64,000 bases of DNA, taken from NCBI RefSeq assembly GCF_024055725.1, contig NZ_JAMXMX010000003.1, positions 1 through 64,000 on the forward strand. Direction: 5' to 3'. A model generated the notes under the pieces. It was not told the origin of the DNA. It did not search any database and worked only from the letters and a program-made list of their open reading frames with translations. The stretch comes from Actinoallomurus spadix (GTDB taxonomy: Bacteria; Actinomycetota; Actinomycetes; Streptosporangiales; Streptosporangiaceae). Below, piece by piece: positions 45,526-53,513 of this stretch; positions within the stretch are counted from its first letter, which is position 1, and every line of letters begins with the position of its first letter. Made by a program: the position numbers and the translations under genes.

Positions 45526-45688
45526 GGCGCTGCACCACCGGTTCGAGACCGTCGATGGCGTTGCCAAGGCGCTTGCCCTCCTGGAGGACCACGGCTATAT
45601 CGTGACCAATGGAGGAGATCGAGTGGCTGGCCCCGCGCGGCGGCGCGTACGCTGGGCCGCGGGAGCCGACGAAACGGTGGGTGAGTGC
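45526..45688 (+). pseudogene. Short remnant of a replication/primase-type gene end joined to the IS fragment
   Basis: Directly after the transposase frame breaks, another frame reads ALHHRFETVDGVAKALALLED then HGYIV. This resembles the end of DUF3987/primase-like proteins of integrative elements. There is no start, and it runs without a stop into the next lipoprotein frame. It is a junction fragment; the family assignment is tentative. Confidence 0.35.
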
Positions 45689-46168
45689 ATGTCCTGGGTA
45701 CCCAGCGTGGCCGCGCGGCTGTTAACCGCCGTTGTCCTGCTGAGTTCTGTGACTGGGTGCGAGGACGGTGCCGGGCGGGGAGCGTCGACATGCGCGCCGC
45801 CCGTGCTGACCCTCAAGATCGGCTCCTGGACCCGCCAGCTCGGTAGCTGCGCGGGCCAGTACCAGGATCTGGGGTCCACGACGCTCAAGCCGGGCGGCAC
45901 CATCACCGCGGACATCCCTCGTGCTCCTGGTCTGGGTGCGCTGCCGTTGCCGCAGAGCAGTGCCCCCGCGGTCGTCGCCGTCGTCTCCCGTACGCCTGAC
46001 GGGCGCCATGAACGATTTCGTGCCATGGCGCCCGGCGCGGCAGTCCTGCTCGTACGGACTTCGTTCTGCTCACCGCCCAACTGGGCGGCGACGCCTTCGC
46101 CTCCCGGGGATTCGGCGGTGCCATGGGGGCTGTGCCGTGTCCTCCACGTCGACGTCACCGGCGGCTGA
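45689..46168 (+). CDS. Putative lipoprotein of unknown function
   Basis: A 159-aa protein from ATG 45689, preceded by GGTGGGTGAG. The leader MSWVPSVAARLLTAVVLLSS is followed by a lipobox VTGC, so it is probably lipid-anchored outside the cell. The mature part has four further cysteines and a beta-rich look (CAPPVLTLKIGSWTRQLGSC, then TTLKPGGTITADIP). No family recognised. The frame is open upstream into an IS-related fragment, so the gene's original 5' context has been disturbed. Confidence 0.6.
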   Translation: MSWVPSVAARLLTAVVLLSSVTGCEDGAGRGASTCAPPVLTLKIGSWTRQLGSCAGQYQDLGSTTLKPGGTITADIPRAPGLGALPLPQSSAPAVVAVVSRTPDGRHERFRAMAPGAAVLLVRTSFCSPPNWAATPSPPGDSAVPWGLCRVLHVDVTGG

Positions 46169-46182
46169 GGCGCGGCGTCAGC

Positions 46183-47400
46183 TCACGAGCAGGCCTTCCA
46201 GGTGTTCTTCCACGCGGTGGAGCTGGAGCCGCTCGTCGGGAAGTTCGCCGGCACCGACAGGAAGTTCCCACCGGCATCGTCGGTCATGTTGACCTGGTTC
46301 CAGTTGGGATACTGGTAACCGGGGACGACGTCCCCGTCCTGGTCGTTGGCGATCTCGGCGTCCAGGAATTGGCTGTACTTCGACGAGGGTTGCCGCAAAT
46401 TCACGTTCTTGCCGTTGACCTGCGATCGTTCGGCGATGGTCTCGGCATATGTTCCGTCGTAATAGTCGTCGGCGGTGCCGACAGGGATGCCGTTCTGGTC
46501 CTTGATGATGCTCCACGGGCCGAGCGTGACCAGCTTGTTGGTGCTCAGGTTGTAGACCTGGAACGCGATGGTGTGACCGATCGGATCGTAGTAGGTCATC
46601 GCCTGGACCTTGTTCCCGGCGGACACTTTCATGTTGGTCACGACCTGCTCGTTGAGGGTCTGGGACTTGCTCTGGTTCAGCGCCTCCCACCACACGTAGT
46701 CATCGTTCGGCCCGGTGCCGCCGAGGTTGTCCACGCCTACCTGCAGGAGTCCCCACTTCGACGGGTTCGAATTCCAGCCGCCCAGCCCCGACCAGATGTT
46801 GTACGACGACGCAGTGGGACATGCCGCGACGAAGGTCGGTTCGTTCCACTGGACGAAGGCCGAGGTGAACGCGGGGCTCCCGGTCGCCCGGATCGCCAGG
46901 CCTCCCGACCAGCGTGGGCTGGTCAGCGGCGCCGACGCCAGAGCGGTGCCGCCCGCGCGGGACGTCGGGGGAGGTCCAGCGGTCACTCCGGTGTTGCTGC
47001 ACATCTCGGGCGTGACGTAGTCGATGTGGCGGTGGGGGTAGAGCCGGTTCCACCGTTCGCGCGCCGGACCGCTCGCCGGTCGCGGCGGGAATCCGTAGAG
47101 CCGGAGCTGTGAGTCGGTGGCGGCGTGCGGGTCGAATCCGGCCGGCGGCACCACCACTTTCATGCCATTGGCGCCACCGCCGAAGACGCGGACCTTCCCG
47201 GAGTCGCTCTGGGCGGCGCTTCGCCGGCCTGCGGCGTCGATGGAGTACGTCTCCCGCACCGAATACTTCTTGCAGTTCGGCGGCGCCACGTCGCCGGACC
47301 GGGCACTCGCCGTGGTGGCACCAAGGGCCGACGGTGCGGCCGTGGCAATGAGCGTCGTCGTGACGATGGAGGAGAACGCTAATAGTTTGGCCGATCTCAT
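46183..47400 (-). CDS. Secreted peptidase G1 (eqolisin)-like protein
   Basis: A 405-aa exported protein; signal peptide with LIATAAPSALGA near residue 27. The core reads FVQWNEPTF, SYNIWSGLGGWN, GLLQVGVDN (putative catalytic Gln near 217), DDYVWWEAL, and DGTYAETIAER (putative catalytic Glu near 319). This matches the glutamic peptidase G1 layout of a beta-sandwich with Gln/Glu dyad, a family best known from fungi but present in actinomycetes. The pro-region would be residues 28-150. G1 enzymes work at acid pH; activity here is inferred. Confidence 0.75.
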   Translation of the reverse strand: MRSAKLLAFSSIVTTTLIATAAPSALGATTASARSGDVAPPNCKKYSVRETYSIDAAGRRSAAQSDSGKVRVFGGGANGMKVVVPPAGFDPHAATDSQLRLYGFPPRPASGPARERWNRLYPHRHIDYVTPEMCSNTGVTAGPPPTSRAGGTALASAPLTSPRWSGGLAIRATGSPAFTSAFVQWNEPTFVAACPTASSYNIWSGLGGWNSNPSKWGLLQVGVDNLGGTGPNDDYVWWEALNQSKSQTLNEQVVTNMKVSAGNKVQAMTYYDPIGHTIAFQVYNLSTNKLVTLGPWSIIKDQNGIPVGTADDYYDGTYAETIAERSQVNGKNVNLRQPSSKYSQFLDAEIANDQDGDVVPGYQYPNWNQVNMTDDAGGNFLSVPANFPTSGSSSTAWKNTWKACS

Positions 47401-47897
47401 CAGTTCCGTGCCCCGTTCGTCGCGTGGTCCCTGTGGAGGGACTCATCGCTACGGATCTTCCTCGCCGCATGCCGGACTATCCATCTAATGTCCGCATATG
47501 GTCATTTACATAAGGCTGAAACTCGTCGTCACTAAGTGCCTGACCAGCGACATTCGGCGGCGCCCGACAGCCAGTGTGTCGAGTGCTCGTCGTGCGGACG
47601 GCCGAAGGCGGATCGTCCCGGTATCGGCGGGTATACGGGCGAACCCGGGAACGCGGCCCCCGTCCAGTAGGTGGAGGGCACCTCAGTCTGGTCGGCTATC
47701 GCGCTCCGCCGGAACCTCGCCGCCGTGGACGAAGCACACGGTGACGGTGGATCGAGGAGTCTTGGCCGGGACCGGACACGTCGCCATCGAGGTCGAACTC
47801 CCGCGCTGCGCTGTGAGGACACGATAGAAAGACGTGGAACGACCAACCGGCGTCCCAGCGCACATCCCCACTCCAGAGCGGAAAGGAGGCGACCGAG
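47401..47897. other. Divergent intergenic region between G1-like peptidase and VapB45-like gene
   Basis: About 500 bp. No frame in it has family features or a good ribosome site. It must carry promoters for both flanking genes; an A/T-richer tract (47494-47530) is the likeliest site. Otherwise I see nothing in it. Confidence 0.5.
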
Positions 47898-48617
47898 GTG
47901 GACGGCTCAAGCGACGTCATCGCTGATCCGCACTACTGCCTGCCCATCTATCACAAGGCGGAGGCCGCCCACATCATCGATGTGCCGGCCCAGACCTTCA
48001 GAAATTGGTCGATGGGGTACGCCTACAAGCGGATGGATGGTTCCCAGGTCGTCTCCGCGCCGATCATCACCACCCTAGAACCGCCTCGCCCCCACGGTGT
48101 GAGCGTTCCCTTCGTGGGGCTTGCCGAGGCGTACATCGTCTCCGCGTTCACCAAGGCCGGTGTTCCGATGCAGAGGATTCGTCCGGCGGTCCTCTGGCTT
48201 CAGGAGCACATCGGCCTCGAGCAGGCGCTCGCCAGCGAGCGGCTCCAAACCGATGGCGCTGAGGTGCTCTGGGACTTCGCCAAGCAGTCGCCGGACCCCG
48301 CCGACCAGGACACGGTCGAGGATCTCGTCGTCATCCGTCGCGAAGGCCAGCAGGTGTTCCGGCCGGTGGTACGCGACTATCTGACGCGCGTCAGCTATGA
48401 CCGCGGCTGGACCCGCACCATCCACCTTCCTCAGTACCCGGACGTAGATGTCATCGTCGATCCTTGGTTGAACGGCGGCCAGCCGACTGTGGCCGAGCGT
48501 GGAGTTCGCGTCGCGGACATTGTGAACAGGCTCAAGGCCAGAGAACCTGCCGAGGACGTGGCGTACGACTACGACCTCACGCTCGGCCAGATCGAAGCGC
48601 TCCAAAGGGCGGCTTAG
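47898..48617 (+). CDS. Antitoxin-like DUF433 protein (VapB45 type)
   Basis: A 239-aa protein from GTG 47898, eight bases after AAAGGAGG. The N-terminal half has a MerR-like helix-turn-helix (YHKAEAAHIIDVPAQTFRNWSMG) and a middle region FVGLAEAYIVSAFTKAGVPMQRIRPA. The C-terminal DUF433 segment reads VDPWLNGGQPTVAERGVRVADI and DYDLTLGQIEALQ. This architecture is that of VapB45-type antitoxins: it binds the PIN toxin encoded one base downstream and probably represses the shared promoter. Confidence 0.88.
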   Translation: MDGSSDVIADPHYCLPIYHKAEAAHIIDVPAQTFRNWSMGYAYKRMDGSQVVSAPIITTLEPPRPHGVSVPFVGLAEAYIVSAFTKAGVPMQRIRPAVLWLQEHIGLEQALASERLQTDGAEVLWDFAKQSPDPADQDTVEDLVVIRREGQQVFRPVVRDYLTRVSYDRGWTRTIHLPQYPDVDVIVDPWLNGGQPTVAERGVRVADIVNRLKAREPAEDVAYDYDLTLGQIEALQRAA

Positions 48618-48618
48618 C

Positions 48619-49053
48619 ATGGCGAGCGAAGCGACCGAATCCGGGCTGCGCTTCTTTCTCGATCGAGGGTTAGGTTCCCGAATTGTCCCGCAAGCGCTAC
48701 GAGAAGCCGGCTGGGTCCTCGAGACGATGGATGAGCGATATGGGAAGAGCGAGTCAAAGTACATCGAAGACACCCGCTGGATCGAAGAGGCGACTCTGAT
48801 CGGCGACATCTTGCTCTGCAAGGATGTCGCCATCGCCCATAACCCGCTCGAAGCGCAGGTAGTCTATATGTCAAGCGCCAAGGTGTTCGGCTTGTCGAAC
48901 GCGAACATCGTAGGGCGGACCATGGCCGACTGGTTCCTGGCAAACGAAGCACGCATCATTGATGCGGCATTGAAGGCAGAAGGACCATATATCATGGCCG
49001 TCAACCCGTCGTACGGACTACGGCGCCTGAAACTAGCGTATCCGCCGAGGTAG
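48619..49053 (+). CDS. PIN-like toxin (VapC45 type)
   Basis: A 144-aa protein one base after the antitoxin stop. It opens LRFFLDRGLGSRIVPQALREAGWVLETMDERYG and continues DTRWIEEATLIGDILLCKD, giving the spaced aspartates and glutamates of the VapC45-type PIN-like RNase fold. GC is visibly lower than in upstream genes. The Shine-Dalgarno site lies within the antitoxin end. Target RNA is unknown. Confidence 0.87.
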   Translation: MASEATESGLRFFLDRGLGSRIVPQALREAGWVLETMDERYGKSESKYIEDTRWIEEATLIGDILLCKDVAIAHNPLEAQVVYMSSAKVFGLSNANIVGRTMADWFLANEARIIDAALKAEGPYIMAVNPSYGLRRLKLAYPPR

Positions 49054-49070
49054 TACTTGCCGGGAAGTAG

Positions 49071-50559
49071 CTAACCTGCCGTACGCGCGCTTGCGATCAG
49101 CTCTTCCGCAGTGATTTCGCGCGTTTCGCTCGGCCCGCTTAGCGGCAGCTCTGTGACGGATGCAGGTTCCGGCCACATAGGGCCTCGACGTTCGGTCTTG
49201 GGTTTCAAGAGGTCGGCGACGGTGACGAGCTTGATGTCGAGGTTCTCGTGCCATCGGGCTCGAGCAGCCTCCTCACGGGCCCCCTTGGTGAAGCTGAAGG
49301 CGACGATCCATCCGGTCGTTGATCTATCACGCTTCACCGCCGTCTCGAATTTATCCACGACATCGCGCCCGACGCGATCCGATTGCTTCACTTGGATGGG
49401 ATCGTGAGTAAGGAAGGTGTACCCGTCGATTCCCATGTCTCCGGTCTTGCGCGGAGAATTCACTCCATAGAATTGCTGAATCACCCAGTTCTGAAACTCG
49501 AACGGCTTCAACTGACGGAGACTCTCTACCGTGGAGGGGAGTCCAACGAGCTTCGGCGACTTCGTGCCAGCGATTCGCTTCAGGCGGCGAGCCATGATGT
49601 TAACGGCGGTCGGACTGATATCGATACCGATCCAGCGACGACCGAGTTTCTGTGCGACGGTGACGGTTGTGCCACATCCACAGAAAGGATCGAGCACAGT
49701 ATCCCCGCGATTCGAGCTTATCGAGATGATTCGCTCAAGAAGCGATTCCGGCTTCTGCGTAGGATATCCGAGCCGCTCGGCGGCACGGCTGTTGAGAGGA
49801 GGGATGTCCGTCCAGACATCCCCGAGCGGCTTCCCCCTCTGCTCATCGAGATAGCGCTTGAGCCTAGGGACACGACCAGGGGCGGTCTGGACAACGACGC
49901 CGTCTCGGTACGCTTGCTCCATTCTATCTCTGGTCCATCGCCAGACCCGGGTTACACCGAGGAACTCATAAGTGAGATTGGGACGATCCGCATTCGGATT
50001 AATGAGGCTGGTCAACTGATAACGCCGCCCACCCTCATCCACGAGAGAGTACTTCTGCTTGGTCTTTTCATCGAGGTCATCCGGATTATAGGGGATGAAT
50101 GAGGACTCCTTGTTCCAAGTCGACTTGTCACTTTTTGCATACACGAGGATGACGTCATGATTCGACGGGAATCGGCTCGTAGACAACGCTTTTTGCCGCA
50201 GTCCGCTTCCAAATGATCTCATTGCGGAAGCAGGATGACCCAGCGAGTTCATCGAGCATCACCTTGAGGTAATGGCTTGCGTGTGGGTCGCAGTGCAGGA
50301 AGAGAGTTCCCGTAGGTTTCAGGGTGCGCCAGAGCTCCATGAGACGGTCGCGGAGCCAACCAACATAGACGTGGATTCCTCCTTCCCAGCGATCCTCGAA
50401 GGATCGGACCTCGGCTTCGTCACCCCAGATCACCTCATATACACGGTCACTAAAGAACGGAGGATCTAGATAGATCAGGTCTACTGATTCAGCAGGGAAG
50501 GTCGCCACGCGAGGTAGATTGTCGTCACAATAGAGCACGCCGGTCTCAATCGCTGGCAC
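49071..50559 (-). pseudogene. Site-specific DNA methyltransferase with C-terminal Mrr-type nuclease domain, interrupted by a frameshift
   Basis: The start (50559) encodes VLYCDDNLPRVATFPAESVDLIYLDPPFFSD (motif IV) and LFLHCDPHASHYLKVMLDE and NEIIWKRTAAK; the frame then ends at 50494-50155. A second frame, entered at a run of five T (50190-50194; A5 on the coding strand), continues ALSTSRFPSNHDVILVYAKS, PTQKPESLLERII, DPFCGCGTTVTVA (motif I) and an Mrr_cat-like end with GIDGYTFLTHDPIQVKQSD. One base too many in the A5 tract separates the halves. It is a beta-class modification plus restriction fusion, either recently inactivated or a sequencing error. GC is about 50%. Confidence 0.85.
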
Positions 50560-50885
50560 CGTTGGATCGCCTCCGCGCTCGTTAGGACGAGCTCACCCAG
50601 AGCCCGTTGATTGGTGCTCTGGGTTCAGCTAGTCCGATCGCGATTGTTGACCTCGCCACGTCGAAGGCCAGAGAACTGCGCGAAGACTGGCCCATCGCGA
50701 TGCCTGCCGGGTGGTCCGTCGCTGCCGCCGGGATGAGGATTGGCCACGGCATCCTCCGTTGGGGTTCCCTGCCATCATCACCAATTCGAAAGAATACTTC
50801 AATGACTGTGCCGCATCCGGCCATTGCGACAAGGCCATAGTTTGCGCGCGCGTTCCGACTGCAGGGGCGAGAGGAGGTCGTTCCG
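50560..50885. other. Region without a supported gene, upstream of the methyltransferase-Mrr gene
   Basis: Lower-GC DNA with only short open frames and no family resemblance. A strong GAGGAGGT ribosome site (50871-50878) at its right end belongs to the short frame that follows. Confidence 0.4.
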
Positions 50886-51146
50886 ATGAACGGGGCCAAC
50901 GAATCGAAGCCGATCAGCGCGCAGACGACGCTGACGGCCGCGGTATGGCGGCTCGTAACGTTGAGCCCCGGCGCGGACGTACGGGCAGCCGACATCTGCC
51001 GGTCATTGCCCACTCAACAGGTGCCGCCGTCCTGGATCACGGCACAGGGACGTCTCCGTGATCTTCCCCCGAGAGGGTCATCGTCGGCCGAGCGTCCAGA
51101 TCCGGGTCGGCCAGGATTCGTGCCGTGGCGCGCCATTCCACGATGA
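50886..51146 (+). CDS. Possible small protein, 86 aa (doubtful)
   Basis: An ATG seven bases after GAGGAGGT opens an 86-codon frame beginning MNGANESKPISAQTTLTAAVW. The first 55 residues look like a normal soluble protein. The last 35 overlap the 3' end of the opposite-strand gene at 51037 and are low-complexity Arg/Pro/Ser, which suggests a truncated gene reading into foreign sequence. No family recognised. It is listed because of the ribosome site only. Confidence 0.3.
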   Translation: MNGANESKPISAQTTLTAAVWRLVTLSPGADVRAADICRSLPTQQVPPSWITAQGRLRDLPPRGSSSAERPDPGRPGFVPWRAIPR

Positions 51147-51504
51147 CGCGATACAGGTCGGCATGTACGTCCAGGCCGGCCGTGTCGCGAAGGGCATCCA
51201 CGAGATCAGCGACGAACTCACATACCTCGTCGGCCGAGAGATGCTGCGCCCATGGGAACACCTGCGGGACAGCGACCAGGACGGCGCGAAATCCTTCGTC
51301 GCTGCCGGTCAGCGCGCCGAGCAGGCGAGTGGTCACGTCGGCGGTCCCCTGCCGCTGCCGGTCGTGACGCTCGGTGGTGAGGTACAGGTCCTCACCACCG
51401 AGTCGCGTGACACGAACCCGCTGAGCACACTCGACGGCCTGGGCCACTCGCCAGAGGTTCTTCGACAGCTCGGAGAACGGAACGACGGGAGGCGACGCAG
51501 CCAC
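51037..51504 (-). CDS. Hypothetical protein with Phd/YefM-like N-terminus
   Basis: A 155-aa protein from GTG 51504, with GGAG about eight bases upstream. Residues 8-45 (PFSELSKNLWRVAQAVECAQRVRVTRLGGEDLYLTTE) resemble the DNA-binding part of prevent-host-death antitoxins. The rest is helical (DVTTRLLGALTGSDEGF, FVADLVDALRDTAGLDVHADLYRVIVEW). No toxin gene follows it on this strand, so if it is an antitoxin it is orphaned. It precedes the small ATPase gene's 3' end by 38 bp on the same strand. Confidence 0.6.
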   Translation of the reverse strand: MAASPPVVPFSELSKNLWRVAQAVECAQRVRVTRLGGEDLYLTTERHDRQRQGTADVTTRLLGALTGSDEGFRAVLVAVPQVFPWAQHLSADEVCEFVADLVDALRDTAGLDVHADLYRVIVEWRATARILADPDLDARPTMTLSGEDHGDVPVP

Positions 51505-51542
51505 AGGACGTTACTCCGATCGAGAGACCGAAGAAGCGTCCG

Positions 51543-51983
51543 TCATCCGATCACCCCGGAGGCTGACCCGGCCGGTTGATCGAAGAGGACGAACTCGGCT
51601 CGTACGGTCTTGCCGGTCGTGGTGGGGTGGATGGTGAGGCGGGCGAGTTCTTCGGCGATCCACAGGCCGAAGTGACCGACCTCGCCGGGCAGGTCCTGGA
51701 CCGGCAGTTCGGGTGAGGCGTCGGCGATCTCCAGAATGACGGTCGGCTCGGGCTCTTTTCGTACGGTGACGGTCAGGGTGACCGGGGCGTCCCCATGGGC
51801 GATGGCGTTGGTGACCAGCTCGCTGGTCACCAGGACGGCATCTTCGACCAGGTCGGCGTCCCAGCCGGCCAGCACGGTGCCGACCAGGGCGCGGGCGGTG
51901 ATGACGGCCGCGGGGTCCTCGTCCAGCCGGCAGAACCACTGCCGCTGCTCGTACGTGGTGCGGGGGTCGTTCTCGGCGTACAT
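51543..51983 (-). CDS. HATPase_c family ATP-binding protein (RsbW/anti-sigma-factor-like)
   Basis: A 146-aa single-domain GHKL ATPase: N-box ELVTNAIAHG, a G1-like IADASPELP and G2-like GEVGHFGLWIAEELA. Proteins like this are abundant in actinomycetes; some are anti-sigma kinases, most are uncharacterised. The ATG at 51983 follows AGGAGG. It is encoded next to a XRE/DUF5753 and DUF397 pair, the usual neighbourhood for this class, and is transcribed away from them together with the small gene at 52059. Confidence 0.88.
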   Translation of the reverse strand: MYAENDPRTTYEQRQWFCRLDEDPAAVITARALVGTVLAGWDADLVEDAVLVTSELVTNAIAHGDAPVTLTVTVRKEPEPTVILEIADASPELPVQDLPGEVGHFGLWIAEELARLTIHPTTTGKTVRAEFVLFDQPAGSASGVIG

Positions 51984-52058
51984 GGCGTGACCCTCCTGGG
52001 GGTGATGCCGTGACCGGCCGGGTGCCGGGCGGGCCCGGCCGGTCACGGCGAATGCGTG

Positions 52059-52379
52059 TCAGCGGCCGGGGCAGCCGAGAACCTGAATGATGCGGGCGGC
52101 GGCGATGTCGACGTTGTCGACGTGCGCGATCCGGTCGCCGAACGACCAGCGGAACCACCACAGCCCCGCCACGTCGGCGCCGAGGCGGATGTCGTCGTTG
52201 AGCGGCGGCGCGTACGGGTTGACCACCCGCACTAAACCCGCCTGCCCCGCCGAGACGATGACGCGGGCGTACCACCCTTCGCCCCGCAGCCGCTCGGCGA
52301 GCGCTTCGAGGTGGCGATTCGGATCACCGAGTGGAAGATCCGCTCGGGCGTGCCTGCCCGAGCCATGACATTCAGCCAT
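52059..52379 (-). CDS. Small hypothetical protein, 106 aa
   Basis: From ATG 52379 (MAECHGSGRHARADL) with GAGCGGGGG upstream. It contains HLEALAERLRGEGWYARVIV, VVNPYAPPLNDDIRL, then GLWWFRWSFGDRIAHVDNVDIAAARI, a pattern recurring in short actinomycete proteins next to RsbW-like ATPases and XRE/DUF5753 regulators. No catalytic motif or membrane segment. Possibly a partner of the adjacent ATPase. Confidence 0.72.
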   Translation of the reverse strand: MAECHGSGRHARADLPLGDPNRHLEALAERLRGEGWYARVIVSAGQAGLVRVVNPYAPPLNDDIRLGADVAGLWWFRWSFGDRIAHVDNVDIAAARIIQVLGCPGR

Positions 52380-52468
52380 TTGCCCCCGCTCCGTAGTTGA
52401 GCCGTGACAGCATGTGTTCGATCGCACGCTAGACCAAGAACCGTGATCTCACAAGCGAAGGGACCACA

Positions 52469-53323
52469 ATGAGCGCATCACTCGTCCTCCGACGTCGTCT
52501 CGCTGGCGAACTGCGAGCCCTCCGCCTGCAGACCGGCCTCTCCCAAGAGCAGGTCGCGGAGTACCTGGACGCCTCCGCCTACAAGATCGTCCGGATCGAG
52601 AACGCGCAGAGCTCGATCGGCATGAGCGACCTGCGCCAGCTCCTGACCCTGTACAAGGTCGACGCGGAGACCCGCGACCGCCTCATCGACCTCGGCCGCA
52701 ACGCCCGCAAACGCGGCGGCTGGTGGTCCTCCTACCGCGACGTCCTCCCCGGCCCGTACGTCCAACTCGAAGCCGAAGCATCGCTCATTCGCAACTATCA
52801 GCCCAGCATGGTCCCCGGTCTTCTTCAGACGCCCGACTATGCCCGCGCGGTCGTCCAGTCATCGAGCCTCGCCATCAGCCCCGACGAGATTGAGCGGCGA
52901 GTCACCGTGCGCATGAAGCGGCAGGAACGCCTATACGATGCCGAGAATCCGCTCGAACTCCACGCCCTGATCGATGAGGCCGTCCTGTACCGGCAAGCGG
53001 GAGAGGAGCGGGTCATGCAGGCTCAACTGGAGCACCTGATCGAGGCCGCCGCCCTCGACAACGTCAGTCTCCGGGTGCTGCCGTACGATGCGGGTCTCTA
53101 CCCCGCCGTCGGCAACCCATTCGTCATCCTGACCTTTGCGGAGTCCGTCGACCCTGACGTCGCACTATGCGAAAACCGTGTCGGCGAGAAATACTTCCAC
53201 GACGCAGAGGAGGTCTCTGGATTCCATGCGGACTTCCGACAGATGACCAAGGTCTCCCTCGATGAGGCCGCCTCGGTTAAGCTCATCAAGAGAACGATCA
53301 CTGAGGTAGGGACGCAGAGATGA
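52469..53323 (+). CDS. XRE family regulator with DUF5753 domain
   Basis: A 284-aa protein. The helix-turn-helix is at residues about 12-65 (LRALRLQTGLSQEQVAEYLDASAYKIVRIENAQSSI). The DUF5753 domain spans about 95-270, with YQPSMVPGLLQTPDYARAVV and ALIDEAVLYRQ. The family regulates development and antibiotic production in Streptomyces and pairs with DUF397 proteins. The ATG at 52469 follows AAGGGA. Its stop overlaps the start of a short DUF397 gene (ATGA). Confidence 0.94.
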   Translation: MSASLVLRRRLAGELRALRLQTGLSQEQVAEYLDASAYKIVRIENAQSSIGMSDLRQLLTLYKVDAETRDRLIDLGRNARKRGGWWSSYRDVLPGPYVQLEAEASLIRNYQPSMVPGLLQTPDYARAVVQSSSLAISPDEIERRVTVRMKRQERLYDAENPLELHALIDEAVLYRQAGEERVMQAQLEHLIEAAALDNVSLRVLPYDAGLYPAVGNPFVILTFAESVDPDVALCENRVGEKYFHDAEEVSGFHADFRQMTKVSLDEAASVKLIKRTITEVGTQR

Positions 53324-53424
53324 TCATCCAGCTGGACTGGCGGAAGAGTAGCCGGTCAGACACAGTCGGCAACCAGTGCATCGAGGTAGCCAGCGTCAAG
53401 CTTTCTCAAGGATCTGCCGAGTAG
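53320..53424 (+). pseudogene. Truncated DUF397 protein, 34 aa
   Basis: ATG 53320 overlaps the XRE stop. The frame reads QLDWRKSSRSDTVGNQCIEVA, the start of a DUF397 domain, and then ends after VKLSQGSAE at TAG 53422-53424. Normal DUF397 proteins have 60-70 residues and continue with a RDSKDPDG-type segment, which is missing. The 3' half has probably been lost, next to the lower-GC end of the methyltransferase gene. Confidence 0.7.
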
Positions 53425-53513
53425 TACGGCGACGATCCGCTGTGGGCTAACTGGACTGGTTCTCCTGCATCAGAGCCCATGTCGAGCTAGTTACACGGGC
53501 CTGACGCTCTGCC

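Noticed and set aside
47683-47920. Minus-strand open frames upstream of the VapB45-like gene
   Set aside because: They have no ribosome site and no family features, and overlap the expected promoter region.
50607-50840. Short plus-strand frame beginning MIGALGSASPI-like
   Set aside because: No Shine-Dalgarno site, no family resemblance, and equally long frames exist on the other strand.
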